A DNA stretch of 64,000 bases from Afipia birgiae 34632 (GTDB lineage Bacteria > Pseudomonadota > Alphaproteobacteria > Rhizobiales > Xanthobacteraceae), in assembly GCF_000308295.2 (NCBI RefSeq), contig NZ_HG326652.1, positions 2,081,732-2,145,731 of the forward strand, given 5' to 3'. The notes beneath the pieces were generated by a model that saw nothing but the letters and a program-made list of their open reading frames with translations, did no database searches and had not been told where the DNA came from. Shown in pieces: positions 17,843-26,840 of this stretch. Every line of letters begins with the position of its first letter. The stretch's first letter is position 1. Made by a program: the position numbers and the translations under genes.

Positions 17843-18628
17843 GTGAAGAGGATCAAATGGAATCATGACGTGCACGCCATCATCACCGAACCGCTGTTCT
17901 ATTTTGTCGCCGTTCCCGCGGTGATCCTGCTGGGGCTGGCCAAGGGCGGCATTTCAGGTCTCGGTATCGCATCGACGCCGTTGCTGGCGCTTTACCTGCC
18001 GCCGCTGGAAGCCGCAGCGCTGATCCTGCCAATCCTGATCACACAGGACATGATCTCGATCTACGTCTACCGGCGCGACTGGGATCCGTGGAACCTGAAA
18101 GTCATGCTGCCCGGCGCGATTGCCGGTATGGCGCTTGGCTGGCTGCTGGCCTCGCACCTGTCCGACGCCTTCGTCCGCATCATCATCGGTCTCATCGGAC
18201 TTGCATTCGTTGCCAATACCTGGCTACGCCGCAACAGGATCGGACCGCATCCGGCGACGGCAATCAGCGGTGTGTTCTGGGGTGGCGTCTCCGGATTCAC
18301 GTCATTCATGACCCAGGGTGGCGGACCACCATTTCAGGTCCATGTCCTGCCGCAACGGCTGCCAAAATTAACGCTGGTCGGCACCACGACCATCTTTTTC
18401 GCGGTCGTCAATCTTCTGAAGATCGGGCCCTACTTCGCGTTGGCACAGTTTACGACGAAGAATTTCGCGACGTCACTACTCCTGCTACCAATCGCGGTAC
18501 TTGCGAACTTCGCAGGCATCTGGCTGGTCCGGAAAACCCCAACTGGATTGTTCTACAGCATCGCCTACGTGCTGCTGTTCATCATCTCGCTGCTGCTACT
18601 CTGGCAGGGCGTCGCGGCGCTGGTCTAG
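17843..18628 (+). CDS. TauE/SafE-family sulfite/organosulfonate exporter-type permease
   Basis: A 261-residue integral membrane protein with about seven or eight hydrophobic segments. The motif GLAKGGISGLGIASTPLLALYLPPLEAAALILPILITQD (about 30-70) and the repeat-related GVFWGGVSGFTSFMTQGGGPPFQV (about 146-170) are those of the TauE/SafE (DUF81) family. Members export sulfite, sulfoacetate or related small anions; no sulfur-metabolism gene is next to it. The GTG start at 17843 has little Shine-Dalgarno; a second in-frame GTG is at 17870. The stop shares CTAG with the convergent aldo/keto reductase. Confidence 0.85.
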   Translation: MKRIKWNHDVHAIITEPLFYFVAVPAVILLGLAKGGISGLGIASTPLLALYLPPLEAAALILPILITQDMISIYVYRRDWDPWNLKVMLPGAIAGMALGWLLASHLSDAFVRIIIGLIGLAFVANTWLRRNRIGPHPATAISGVFWGGVSGFTSFMTQGGGPPFQVHVLPQRLPKLTLVGTTTIFFAVVNLLKIGPYFALAQFTTKNFATSLLLLPIAVLANFAGIWLVRKTPTGLFYSIAYVLLFIISLLLLWQGVAALV

Positions 18629-19464
18629 ATCATCGGCAGGCTGCGCGGCTCGCGGCCAAGCGGAAACACCTTGTCGAGCGCGGCAATATCGCTTTCCGTC
18701 AACGTCAGGTTCCCCGCACCGGCATTGTCCCCGGCGTGACCCGACGATGACGCTTTGGGGATCGCAAAGACCGACGGCCAGCGCGTCAGAAATGCGAGTG
18801 CTACCTGACGTGGCGTCGCGCCGTACCGGGCGGCGATCTCCTGCAGCACCTTGCCGCCTGCCGACTGTGCACTTGGGAAATCGTCGTGACCGAATGGCGA
18901 GTAAGCAACGACCGCGACGCTATGCGCTTCGCACCACGGGATCACCGAATGCTCGATGGCACGTTCGTTCAGATGATACAGCACCTGATTGCAGGCGATG
19001 TTCCCCTCGCCCGCGACATCGAAGATCTCCGCAAGATCACCGGCGTCGAAATTGCTCACACCCCATGAGCGGATCTTTCCATCGTTCACCAGTTGTTCAA
19101 AAGCTGCGACTGTATCCTCCAGCGGATATGAGCCGCGCCAATGCAACAGGTAGCAATCCAGCCGATCGGTCTTGAGGCGTTTCAGCGAGCGCTCACAGGC
19201 CTGCACGGCGCCCTTCCGCGATGCGTTACTCGGCAGCACCTTTGAGACCAGAAACACTTCGTCGCGCCGCCCGGCCATCGCCTCGGCGACAACAAGCTCC
19301 GCATCGTCATACATTTCCGCTGTGTCGATATGGGTCATGCCGAGGTCGAGGCCTTTGCGCAGTGCTGCGACAGCCGATGTGCGATTCCCCCGATCGATGT
19401 ACCAGGTGCCCTGCCCGATGATCGAAACCTGCTTATCCGTCTCGCCGAATGATTTGTGTTTCAT
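18625..19464 (-). CDS. Aldo/keto reductase
   Basis: A 279-residue NAD(P)H-dependent aldo/keto reductase with the full catalytic tetrad: Asp47 (HIDTAEMY), Tyr52, Lys75 (LVSKVLP) and His108 (YLLHWRG). The C-terminal IPKASSSGHAGDN segment is the cofactor-phosphate-binding region (IPK-S). It is cytoplasmic, and the substrate is a carbonyl compound not identifiable here. Its stop overlaps the TauE gene by four bases (convergent). The AttH-like gene ends 12 bases upstream on the same strand, so co-transcription is possible. Confidence 0.9.
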   Translation of the reverse strand: MKHKSFGETDKQVSIIGQGTWYIDRGNRTSAVAALRKGLDLGMTHIDTAEMYDDAELVVAEAMAGRRDEVFLVSKVLPSNASRKGAVQACERSLKRLKTDRLDCYLLHWRGSYPLEDTVAAFEQLVNDGKIRSWGVSNFDAGDLAEIFDVAGEGNIACNQVLYHLNERAIEHSVIPWCEAHSVAVVAYSPFGHDDFPSAQSAGGKVLQEIAARYGATPRQVALAFLTRWPSVFAIPKASSSGHAGDNAGAGNLTLTESDIAALDKVFPLGREPRSLPMI

Positions 19465-19476
19465 GCCAATGAACTC

Positions 19477-20565
19477 TCAATAACCCGTCATTTCGAGATA
19501 GCCGATGCCGCTGTGACTGCCCTTGAAACTGATTGGACCTTCCCAATAGGCGAAACGCGTTCCCATCCAGCTTGTCGCATTCAGCGGCACGCTGTCGATC
19601 TTCAGCCCGCGCTCGGGAATGGCGACGGTCCACGATGTCGGCAGTTTGCGGCCGTCGATGTCGGTTGAGCCCGTGGGCGTCATGGTAATGGCCGTCGCGG
19701 CAAGCCGCACCGAACGCCCGCTACCGTCAATCCAGTTGCCGGCAAAATAGTTCTGGCCGTCCCTTTGCCGAAGGCGAAACAGCATGACCTTTTCCCCGGA
19801 ATCGAGATGCAGCGAAAACCAGTCCCACCCCGTCTGATCGGACGCCAGCGGCTGGCTGCTCCATTCGCGGTCCATCCATGCACGGCCTGTGACGGCGACC
19901 TGTTTGTCGCCCAGCGCGATCGTGCCCGATGCTGTGAAGTACGGCTGGCTGAAATAATACGACGCCTGCCCGCGCTCCGATTTCCTGCTGAAGCCCTCAT
20001 CTCCCTGCAATACCAGCGGGCGATCCGCTGCAAGATTTAAGGCGTAACTGAAATCCGAACCAGATGCCGAGACGGCGAGCGGCGCAACGTTCTGTGCGTT
20101 AAAGGCCTCTGGTCCGTGCATCTCCCATGAGTCGATCCAGGCGCGAAACGGCATCGCCTCCGCGCCCGCCTGACCGACACCGCCGCGCGCAAATTTCTCC
20201 GCATAATAATGAGTGGTTGCGCCGGTGACAGCAGCATGTCCCATCCAGATCTGCTGATTGGCCCAACCGTCCTGCTGCGCTCCGGGGGCTATCGCTTGCC
20301 TGAACAGAGTCCATTGCGCGCCCCACTGCGCACCACTGCTGTCTCTCAAGTTCGCAGTGAGATACCACCACTCGATGCGGTAATCCGGATGCGGACCATG
20401 ATCGCGAGGAAACGCCAACGCCTTGCCCGGCACGACTGCTGCAAATCCCTCGCTCTCGCCGCCCAGTCCAGCAAAGCCCTGCGCGCGCGAGAGACCGCCG
20501 CCGAGCGTTGCAAACAGGCCGCCGCCGACGAATGCACGGCGACTGATGGGAATATCAGCGCTCAT
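19477..20565 (-). CDS. AttH-like lipocalin-fold protein (CrtC/carotenoid 1,2-hydratase-related), Tat-exported
   Basis: A protein of about 362 residues starting MSADIPISRRAFVGGGLFATLGGGLSRAQG, a twin-arginine signal (SRRAFVGG). The mature part contains FPRDHGPHPDYRIEWWYLTANLRDSSGAQWGAQWTLFR and VTGRAWMDREWSSQPLASDQTGWDWFSLHLDSGEKVMLFRLR. These are hallmark segments of the AttH/CrtC lipocalin-like family. The chosen ATG at 20565 overlaps the permease stop by 11 bases. Gene order ATPase, double-FtsX permease, AttH on one strand is the known att-type arrangement. A periplasmic role working with the ABC transporter, possibly on a lipid or polyketide-like molecule, is inferred; no carotenoid genes are near. 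Confidence 0.82.
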   Translation of the reverse strand: MSADIPISRRAFVGGGLFATLGGGLSRAQGFAGLGGESEGFAAVVPGKALAFPRDHGPHPDYRIEWWYLTANLRDSSGAQWGAQWTLFRQAIAPGAQQDGWANQQIWMGHAAVTGATTHYYAEKFARGGVGQAGAEAMPFRAWIDSWEMHGPEAFNAQNVAPLAVSASGSDFSYALNLAADRPLVLQGDEGFSRKSERGQASYYFSQPYFTASGTIALGDKQVAVTGRAWMDREWSSQPLASDQTGWDWFSLHLDSGEKVMLFRLRQRDGQNYFAGNWIDGSGRSVRLAATAITMTPTGSTDIDGRKLPTSWTVAIPERGLKIDSVPLNATSWMGTRFAYWEGPISFKGSHSGIGYLEMTGY

Positions 20566-23020
20566 TGGCGAATATCTTCGCAAGGGCTGCGGGTTGCAGC
20601 CGGATCAATCGGATAATCGGCAGGCACGTCGCCAGCAACGCAGCCAGCATGGCAATCGCAAGAAGTTCCAGCAACTGCGTTGGGAAGATATGCAGTGGCA
20701 GGCGCCAACCAAATGCCTTGACGTTCACAACCGCCACCAAGCACCACGCCACCAGAATTCCGAGCGGCAGCGCCAGCAGTGCCGTGATGAACGCGACCGA
20801 CATGGTTTTCAGCAACTCGATCCCCGCAAGCCGTCGCCGCGTCAATCCGAGCGCCCAAAGCGGTGCCAGTTGCGGCAACCTGCTGTTGCTGAGCGTCAGG
20901 AGGCTCGTAAGCAACGCGACACCAGCGACACCGAGCGTGAAGGCGTTCAACGCCGACGTCACCGAGAAGGTGCGATTGAAGATGCGGGTGGACTCGGCCT
21001 TGAGCGTCGCCTGATCCAGCAGGCGGCTGGAATCGAGCCAGAATTTTTCGCGAATGGCCGCGACGAGTTCAGGCACCTTCGCCGGCATGACGCGCAACCC
21101 GAACCGCGTCCGCGCGATCTCCGGCCATCGTTTGGCGAGCGCGTCGATATCGATCCCGATCTGGCCTTTTGGATTGCCGTAGTCGGGATAGATTCCCGCC
21201 ACCTCGACCTGCCATGGCCCCGTTGCAGCCGGAAGCACCAGGCGATCGCCGAGATTGACTTTGAGCCGTCGCGCCAATTGCTCACTGACCAGCATCCCCT
21301 CTCCCGCGCGTACCTTGTCCCAGACGTAAGGCACTGACTCCAGCAACGGCCAGCGCTCGCGATAGGTCGCGTGATCGGCAAAACCCAGAACTTCCACCGG
21401 CAGCGTGTCTAGCGTGACGTCGGTGCGCCAAGCTGGCAGAATCGCTTCAACTTCAGACCGCTGACGCAGCCACGCGACGATCTCGGCACCCTGCACGTCG
21501 CTGTTTGCGTTCAGGTAAACTTCGGCCGCGAGCCGGTCATCAAGCCAGTTGGTGAACGTCCGCGAGAAACTCTGCACCATCGTGCCGACGCCGACGTTCA
21601 CCGCGAGCGCAAGCAGCAACGCCATCAGCGCAAGTGACAATCCGGGCAATTGCTGGCGGCTGTCAGCCCAGAACCATTTGACCAGCGGACGGACCGTGCC
21701 ACGCTGCCCGAAGTTCAGCACCGCACCGAGAAGCACCGGCAACGCCAACGCCGCCGCCAGCAGCAATCCCGCCAACACCAGAAATCCCGATGTGAGGGAA
21801 TCTCCGAGGTAGAAAACTCCTGCAGCAGCGAGCACGACCGCCAACGCGAGCACGCCTTGCCGCTTTAGCCATCGCTGCTGCTCCTGTTGCCAGGCATAGG
21901 GCTGAGCAGCAGCCAGAACCGGAAGACGATAGACGCGATAGAGCCCGGCACCCGCCGCCAGCAGCGCGCCGAGAATGCTCATGCCAAGACCGGACAGCCA
22001 CCAGCTTGCTTTCAGCGCGAGCTGTCCCGGAACCTGCGCGCCATACAGACCGCGCAGGCTCGCGACGACGTCGGGCAGTAGAAGCGCCGCGACGAGGTAA
22101 CCGCAGATCAACCCGACAATGCCTGACACAATCGCCAGCGATACGAGTTCAACCACCAGCACCAAGGTGAGCGCACGGGCCGACACGCCGCAGGCGCGCA
22201 TCGTCCGCAGCATCGGCAGCCGCTGCTCGAACGCAAGCCCGATCGCGGAATGAACGATAAAGAGACCGACGACGAACGACAGTAAGCCGAATGCCGTAAG
22301 ATTCAGGTGAAAACTGCTGGTGAGTCGCTCAAGGTCGCTCGGCGCGCCCGCTTCCGTCAATCGCAGCTTGTCGCCGACGACCTGCTCAAGCGGCGGCCGT
22401 TTGTCACCGCCCTTCCCGCCGACCAAAAGCCGCGACACCTGATCTGGCATTTTGAGAATGCGCTGCGCAATCCCGATATCGACCACGAGAACACCCGGCG
22501 CGAGATTATCCTGAACAGCCAGCGGCGGCAGCGATGTCGCGCCGCCGATCACCGGCGATGCCCCCTCAGGCAGCTTCAGGTCGGACAATGTCTCCGGCGC
22601 AACCAGCGTTTGTCCCGGCGGCATGAGGAACGTCTGCAAATTCGTCTGGCCAATGTCCGGCGCAGGCCCCGCGCCCGCAGGCAGGGACACGGGTTCAATG
22701 CCGAGCAGCCGGAATGCGCGTCCACTGATCAGGATGCGGCCTTCCACCACCGGCGACACCAGCCAGTTGGCGCGGCGCAAATCGACGAAGAGTTGCTGCG
22801 GGAACGATGGACTATCGCGGCCGACCAGCATCGCGGTGTTGCCGCCGCCGAATGTCGCCGCGGCGCGGTCATAACTGCTGCGCGCCTGCTGGTTAAGCGC
22901 CTGCACCCCGCTCCACAGCGCGGTGGCTGAGATCAATCCGACCAGCAAGGTGGCCAGTTGCATCCGGTGCCGCTTCCAGTAGCTCAACAGACCCACGAGA
23001 ATCCACAACGGACGCATCAT
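20555..23020 (-). CDS. ABC transporter permease with two FtsX domains (Att/MacB-type)
   Basis: An 821-residue inner-membrane permease. The N-terminal transmembrane segment (about 17-35) is followed by a large periplasmic part. A first FtsX core lies at about 235-350 (LSFVVGLFIVHSAIGLAFEQRLPMLRTMRACGVSARAL), two further membrane segments at about 390-430, and a second FtsX core at about 690-815 (LGVAGVALLTSLLTLSNSRLPQLAPLWALGLTRRRLAGIELLKT). The duplicated FtsX architecture matches permeases that move lipoproteins or hydrophobic molecules outward without a classical import path. The start overlaps the ATPase stop by four bases, and its stop overlaps the AttH gene. The cargo is unknown. Confidence 0.87.
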   Translation of the reverse strand: MMRPLWILVGLLSYWKRHRMQLATLLVGLISATALWSGVQALNQQARSSYDRAAATFGGGNTAMLVGRDSPSFPQQLFVDLRRANWLVSPVVEGRILISGRAFRLLGIEPVSLPAGAGPAPDIGQTNLQTFLMPPGQTLVAPETLSDLKLPEGASPVIGGATSLPPLAVQDNLAPGVLVVDIGIAQRILKMPDQVSRLLVGGKGGDKRPPLEQVVGDKLRLTEAGAPSDLERLTSSFHLNLTAFGLLSFVVGLFIVHSAIGLAFEQRLPMLRTMRACGVSARALTLVLVVELVSLAIVSGIVGLICGYLVAALLLPDVVASLRGLYGAQVPGQLALKASWWLSGLGMSILGALLAAGAGLYRVYRLPVLAAAQPYAWQQEQQRWLKRQGVLALAVVLAAAGVFYLGDSLTSGFLVLAGLLLAAALALPVLLGAVLNFGQRGTVRPLVKWFWADSRQQLPGLSLALMALLLALAVNVGVGTMVQSFSRTFTNWLDDRLAAEVYLNANSDVQGAEIVAWLRQRSEVEAILPAWRTDVTLDTLPVEVLGFADHATYRERWPLLESVPYVWDKVRAGEGMLVSEQLARRLKVNLGDRLVLPAATGPWQVEVAGIYPDYGNPKGQIGIDIDALAKRWPEIARTRFGLRVMPAKVPELVAAIREKFWLDSSRLLDQATLKAESTRIFNRTFSVTSALNAFTLGVAGVALLTSLLTLSNSRLPQLAPLWALGLTRRRLAGIELLKTMSVAFITALLALPLGILVAWCLVAVVNVKAFGWRLPLHIFPTQLLELLAIAMLAALLATCLPIIRLIRLQPAALAKIFANER

Positions 23021-23685
23021 GTGATCCGCCCCGCGGTGAGATGGACCCGCCGGTCGAGTGTCGCGGCGAGCCGCTCGCTGTGCGTCACCATGAGAAATCC
23101 GCAGCCTGTGCGCGTGACCAGATCGCGCGCTAGCGCCAGCACATCGTCAGCGGTCTGCTCGTCGAGATTTCCGGTCGGTTCGTCGGCCAGCAGCACCAAC
23201 GGCTTGATCGCCAGCGCCCGCCCGATCGCCACCCGTTGCTGCTGCCCGCCGGACAGCTGCTCTGGATAGCGGCCGAGCAGCGCGCTCAACCCGAGCCGCC
23301 GCACCAACTCGTCCTGCCACACGGGATCATGGCGTCCCGCAATCCGCGCCTGAAATGCGAGGTTGTCGCCAACCTGAAGGCTTGGGATCAGGTTGAACTG
23401 CTGGAATACGAGGCCGAGCCGGTCACGCCGCATGGCTGCACGGTCGCTATCGGACAGGTCGGAAACCAGCGCACCGTCGAGCCAGACCTCGCCGCTATCC
23501 GCTTTGTCGAGGCCCGCAATCAGATGAAGAAGGGTGCTCTTGCCACTGCCGGATTCGCCGGTGAGCGCCACACTCTCGCCAGCGGCCAGCGCAAGATCGA
23601 CGCCGCGTAAAACAGCAAGCTGCTCCTCCGACGTCCGATAGGATTTGGTGAGGTTGCGAACCGTCAGCATGATCGTAGCGATCAT
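23017..23685 (-). CDS. ABC transporter ATPase, LolD/MacB-type
   Basis: A 222-residue ATPase with Walker A GESGSGKSTLL, Q-loop FQQFNLIPSL, signature LSGGQQQRV and Walker B LLADEPTGNLDEQTADDVL. This is the typical LolD/MacB/FtsE class that partners FtsX permeases. An internal ATG six residues in (MLTVRNLTKSY) is an equally good start. It is the first gene of the Att-type operon (ATPase, permease, AttH). The gap to the RND permease stop (23736) is 50 bases, and these may be separate transcripts. Confidence 0.88.
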   Translation of the reverse strand: MIATIMLTVRNLTKSYRTSEEQLAVLRGVDLALAAGESVALTGESGSGKSTLLHLIAGLDKADSGEVWLDGALVSDLSDSDRAAMRRDRLGLVFQQFNLIPSLQVGDNLAFQARIAGRHDPVWQDELVRRLGLSALLGRYPEQLSGGQQQRVAIGRALAIKPLVLLADEPTGNLDEQTADDVLALARDLVTRTGCGFLMVTHSERLAATLDRRVHLTAGRIT

Positions 23686-23735
23686 ACACTCCTGCGAAGG
23701 GAGCGTACAATCGCCGCGACATTCATATCAGCGTG

Positions 23736-26700
23736 TCAGGTCAGACTGAGTTCGTACTTCTCGATGTCCTTGGCGCGTTCGGAGCCTGCCGCCGCCCGGT
23801 GATCGGTCGCGATCATGGTGTACACCGCGGGCAGCACGAACAGCGTGAACAGCGTACCGATCGTCATGCCCGCGACGACGACGAGGCCGATGGAGAAGCG
23901 GCTCGCCGCGCCGGCACCGCTGGCCGTCAGCAACGGCAGCAGACCGGCGACCATTGCCGCAGTTGTCATCAGGATCGGCCGTAACCGGACCCGCGCGGAG
24001 TGTTCAATCGCCGTTCTACGATCCAGCCCCTCCTTCAACTGAAGCTCGTTGGCGAACTCCACCATCAGGATGCCGTGCTTGCTGATCAGTCCGATCAGCG
24101 TCACCAGGCCAACCTGCGTGTAGATGTTGATTGTCGCAAGTCCGAAGTACAGCGGAATCAACGCCCCCGAGATCGCCATCGGCACTGAGATCAGAATGAC
24201 CAGCGGGTCGCGGAGACTTTCGAACTGCGCCGCCAGCACCAGGAAGATGATGATGAGCGCAAACACGAAGGTGACGGCGAGCTGGTTTCCTTCCTGCACG
24301 TATTGCCGCGAATCCGCGAGAAAGTCGCGGCTGAAGCCCGCGGGCAGTTGCTTGGCCTGCTCCTCGAGGAATTCAACGGCCCGGCCGACCGTGACGCCCG
24401 GCATCGGCACAGCCTGGAAGGTCGCCGAGTTCAACTGGTTGAAATGCGTCAGCGCGTTCGGATTGGTCATGGTTTCGATGCTGACAATGGTCGAGAGCGG
24501 AACCTGCCGGCCGCCCGTCGTGGCCACGTAATACTTCTCCAGCGATTCCGGCGAGAGTCGAAGATCACGCGGCACCTGTGGGATCACCTGATAGGAGCGC
24601 CCTTCCAGGTTGAACCGATTGACGTAGTTGCCTCCAAGCAGTGTCGACAGCGTGGTACCGACCGCCGCCATATTGATACCGAGATCGTTGGCTTTCGACC
24701 GGTCGATGTTGACGCGCACCACCGGCTGGTTGAACGCCAGATCGCTGTCGGCCACGATGAAGAGACCGCTCTCGCGCGCCGCCTTCTTTAGCTTTTCCAT
24801 CTGCTCGAAAACAGCCTGGAATCCGCTCGTGGTGCTGATCACCATTTGGACCGGCAAGCCGCCCGGTCCACCCGGCAACGGCGGCAGGTTGAACGCGAAC
24901 GCGTTGACGCCCTCGATCTCGCTCAACTTGGCCTGAACCAAAGGCTTCAGTGCAAGCGACGACCGCGTCCGCTCATCCCACGGCTTCAGGATCATGCCGG
25001 CGATGCCATTGGCAGGTCCGCTGATGCCGTTAATGATAAAGCGCAGATCGGTTTCGGGGAAGCTCCCGAACGCCTTGTCGAGCTTGGTGCCGTAATAGTT
25101 GCTGTAGTCGATATTGGCGTATTGCGGCGCCTTGGTCACCGAGAAGAGGATGCCCTGATCTTCTTCCGGCGCCAGCTCCTTGCTGGTGTTCATGTACATG
25201 AAGCCGACAAGGAACAGGATGGTCGCGCAGAAAAGAACGGTGATCGGACGGTAGTCGAGCGACCGGTCGAGCTTGCGCCCATACCAGCGAGTCACCTTGC
25301 CGAATACGTTATCGACGATCTTGGCAAAGCGGCCGTGGCCGCTGCCGCTCTTGAGCAACACCGAGCACATCATCGGCGATAGCGTCAAAGCGACGACGCC
25401 GGAGATGATCACAGACCCCGCGAGCGTAAACGCGAATTCACGGAACAATGCACCGGTCAAACCGCCGAGGAATCCGATCGGCGCGTACACGGCCGCCAGC
25501 GTGATGGTCATCGAGATGACCGGGCCGACGATTTCCCGCGCGCCTATCAGAGAGGCTTCAACGGGCGATTTGCCCTCCTCCAGATGCCGATGGATGTTTT
25601 CGACCACGACAATGGCGTCGTCGACCACAAGTCCGATGGCAAGCACCATCGCCAACAGCGTCAGCAAGTTGAGCGTAAAGCCCATCGCCAACATCAGGAT
25701 GCAGGCGCCGACCAGCGATAGCGGAATGGTGACGACCGGAATGATGACTGAGCGCAGCGAGGCCAGAAACAGGAAGATCACGACGACCACGATGACGACC
25801 GCTTCGAGCAGGGTGTTGCGTACCTCGTCGATCGACGACTGGATGAACTTGGTCGAATCGTAAGCCACCCGCATTTTCAGCGACGGCGGCAGATTGCGTT
25901 CAATTTCCGGGAAAAGCGCGCGCACGCCCTTCACGATGTTCAGCGGGTTGCCCTGCGGGGTCGACTGCACGCCGATGAAGATGGCCTGCTGGCCGCTGAG
26001 CGACACGCTGGAATCCGTACTCTGCGCCCCCAGTTCAACGGTCGCGATATCCTCAAGCCTGACGAAGCCGCCATCCTTGGCCTTCACGGTCATCCGCTTG
26101 AACTGCTCGATACTGGTCAGATCGGTATTGGTCGTCACGTTCGAAACGATGAAGTACCCCTTAGTTTGACCGGCGGCGGCCTGGAAGTTGTTGGCCCTGA
26201 TGGCCGCCTGGACATCGTCGGGCGACACATTGCGGCCGGCCATACGTGCCGGATCGAGCCAGATACGGGTGGCCAGCGTTTGCGCGCCGAGAATATCGGC
26301 CGAGGCAACGCCATCGACCGTCGCCAGAATCGGCTGCACCACGCGCGCGAGATAGTCGGAAATCTGCGGTCCGCTCAGTTCATCGCTGGCGAAGCCGAGA
26401 TACATCACCGCCGTAGTCTGGCCGGTCGATTTGGTGATGACGGGATCGTTGGATTCTCTCGGGATCAGATACCTGACCGAGCTTACCTTCGAACTGACTT
26501 CGGTCAGCGCCGAATTCGGATCGACGTTAAGCTTGACGTAGACCGTGATCGTGCTCAGGCCCTGCACCGAGGACGACGTGATGTAATCCACGCCTTCCGC
26601 CGAGGCCACCGCCTGCTCGATCGGCTGCGTGATGAAGCCTTGCATCAGGTCAGGCGACGCGCCGGGATAGGACGTCGTGATCGTGACGACGGTGTTCGAC

Positions 26701-26819
26701 AGCTTGGGATACTGACGAATTCCCAGATGCGTCGCCGCCTGGAAACCGATCAGCAGAATCAGCAGGCTGACGACAAGCGACAGCACCGGCCGCTTGATGA
26801 AGATATCAGTGAAGGCCAT
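23736..26819 (-). CDS. RND multidrug efflux permease (HAE-1 type)
   Basis: A 1027-residue inner-membrane proton-driven drug exporter. It has the duplicated 12-helix RND layout. The proton-relay pair DD in TM4 is in LAIGLVVDDAIVVVENIHRH (about 400-420), and the relay Lys in TM10 is in GLISKHGILMVEFANEL. The N-terminus MAFTDIFIKRPVLSLVVSLLILLIGF is classical. It lies 21 bases downstream of the membrane-fusion protein gene in a tetR-MFP-RND operon. No outer-membrane factor gene follows, so it presumably uses a TolC-like channel encoded elsewhere. Substrates are unknown. Confidence 0.93.
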   Translation of the reverse strand: MAFTDIFIKRPVLSLVVSLLILLIGFQAATHLGIRQYPKLSNTVVTITTSYPGASPDLMQGFITQPIEQAVASAEGVDYITSSSVQGLSTITVYVKLNVDPNSALTEVSSKVSSVRYLIPRESNDPVITKSTGQTTAVMYLGFASDELSGPQISDYLARVVQPILATVDGVASADILGAQTLATRIWLDPARMAGRNVSPDDVQAAIRANNFQAAAGQTKGYFIVSNVTTNTDLTSIEQFKRMTVKAKDGGFVRLEDIATVELGAQSTDSSVSLSGQQAIFIGVQSTPQGNPLNIVKGVRALFPEIERNLPPSLKMRVAYDSTKFIQSSIDEVRNTLLEAVVIVVVVIFLFLASLRSVIIPVVTIPLSLVGACILMLAMGFTLNLLTLLAMVLAIGLVVDDAIVVVENIHRHLEEGKSPVEASLIGAREIVGPVISMTITLAAVYAPIGFLGGLTGALFREFAFTLAGSVIISGVVALTLSPMMCSVLLKSGSGHGRFAKIVDNVFGKVTRWYGRKLDRSLDYRPITVLFCATILFLVGFMYMNTSKELAPEEDQGILFSVTKAPQYANIDYSNYYGTKLDKAFGSFPETDLRFIINGISGPANGIAGMILKPWDERTRSSLALKPLVQAKLSEIEGVNAFAFNLPPLPGGPGGLPVQMVISTTSGFQAVFEQMEKLKKAARESGLFIVADSDLAFNQPVVRVNIDRSKANDLGINMAAVGTTLSTLLGGNYVNRFNLEGRSYQVIPQVPRDLRLSPESLEKYYVATTGGRQVPLSTIVSIETMTNPNALTHFNQLNSATFQAVPMPGVTVGRAVEFLEEQAKQLPAGFSRDFLADSRQYVQEGNQLAVTFVFALIIIFLVLAAQFESLRDPLVILISVPMAISGALIPLYFGLATINIYTQVGLVTLIGLISKHGILMVEFANELQLKEGLDRRTAIEHSARVRLRPILMTTAAMVAGLLPLLTASGAGAASRFSIGLVVVAGMTIGTLFTLFVLPAVYTMIATDHRAAAGSERAKDIEKYELSLT

Positions 26820-26840
26820 GAGCGGCGCTCCGTTAAAAAA

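Noticed and set aside
20423-21337. 304-codon plus frame over the AttH/permease junction
   Set aside because: It runs antisense through two overlapping coding regions and has an Arg/Gln-rich shadow composition.
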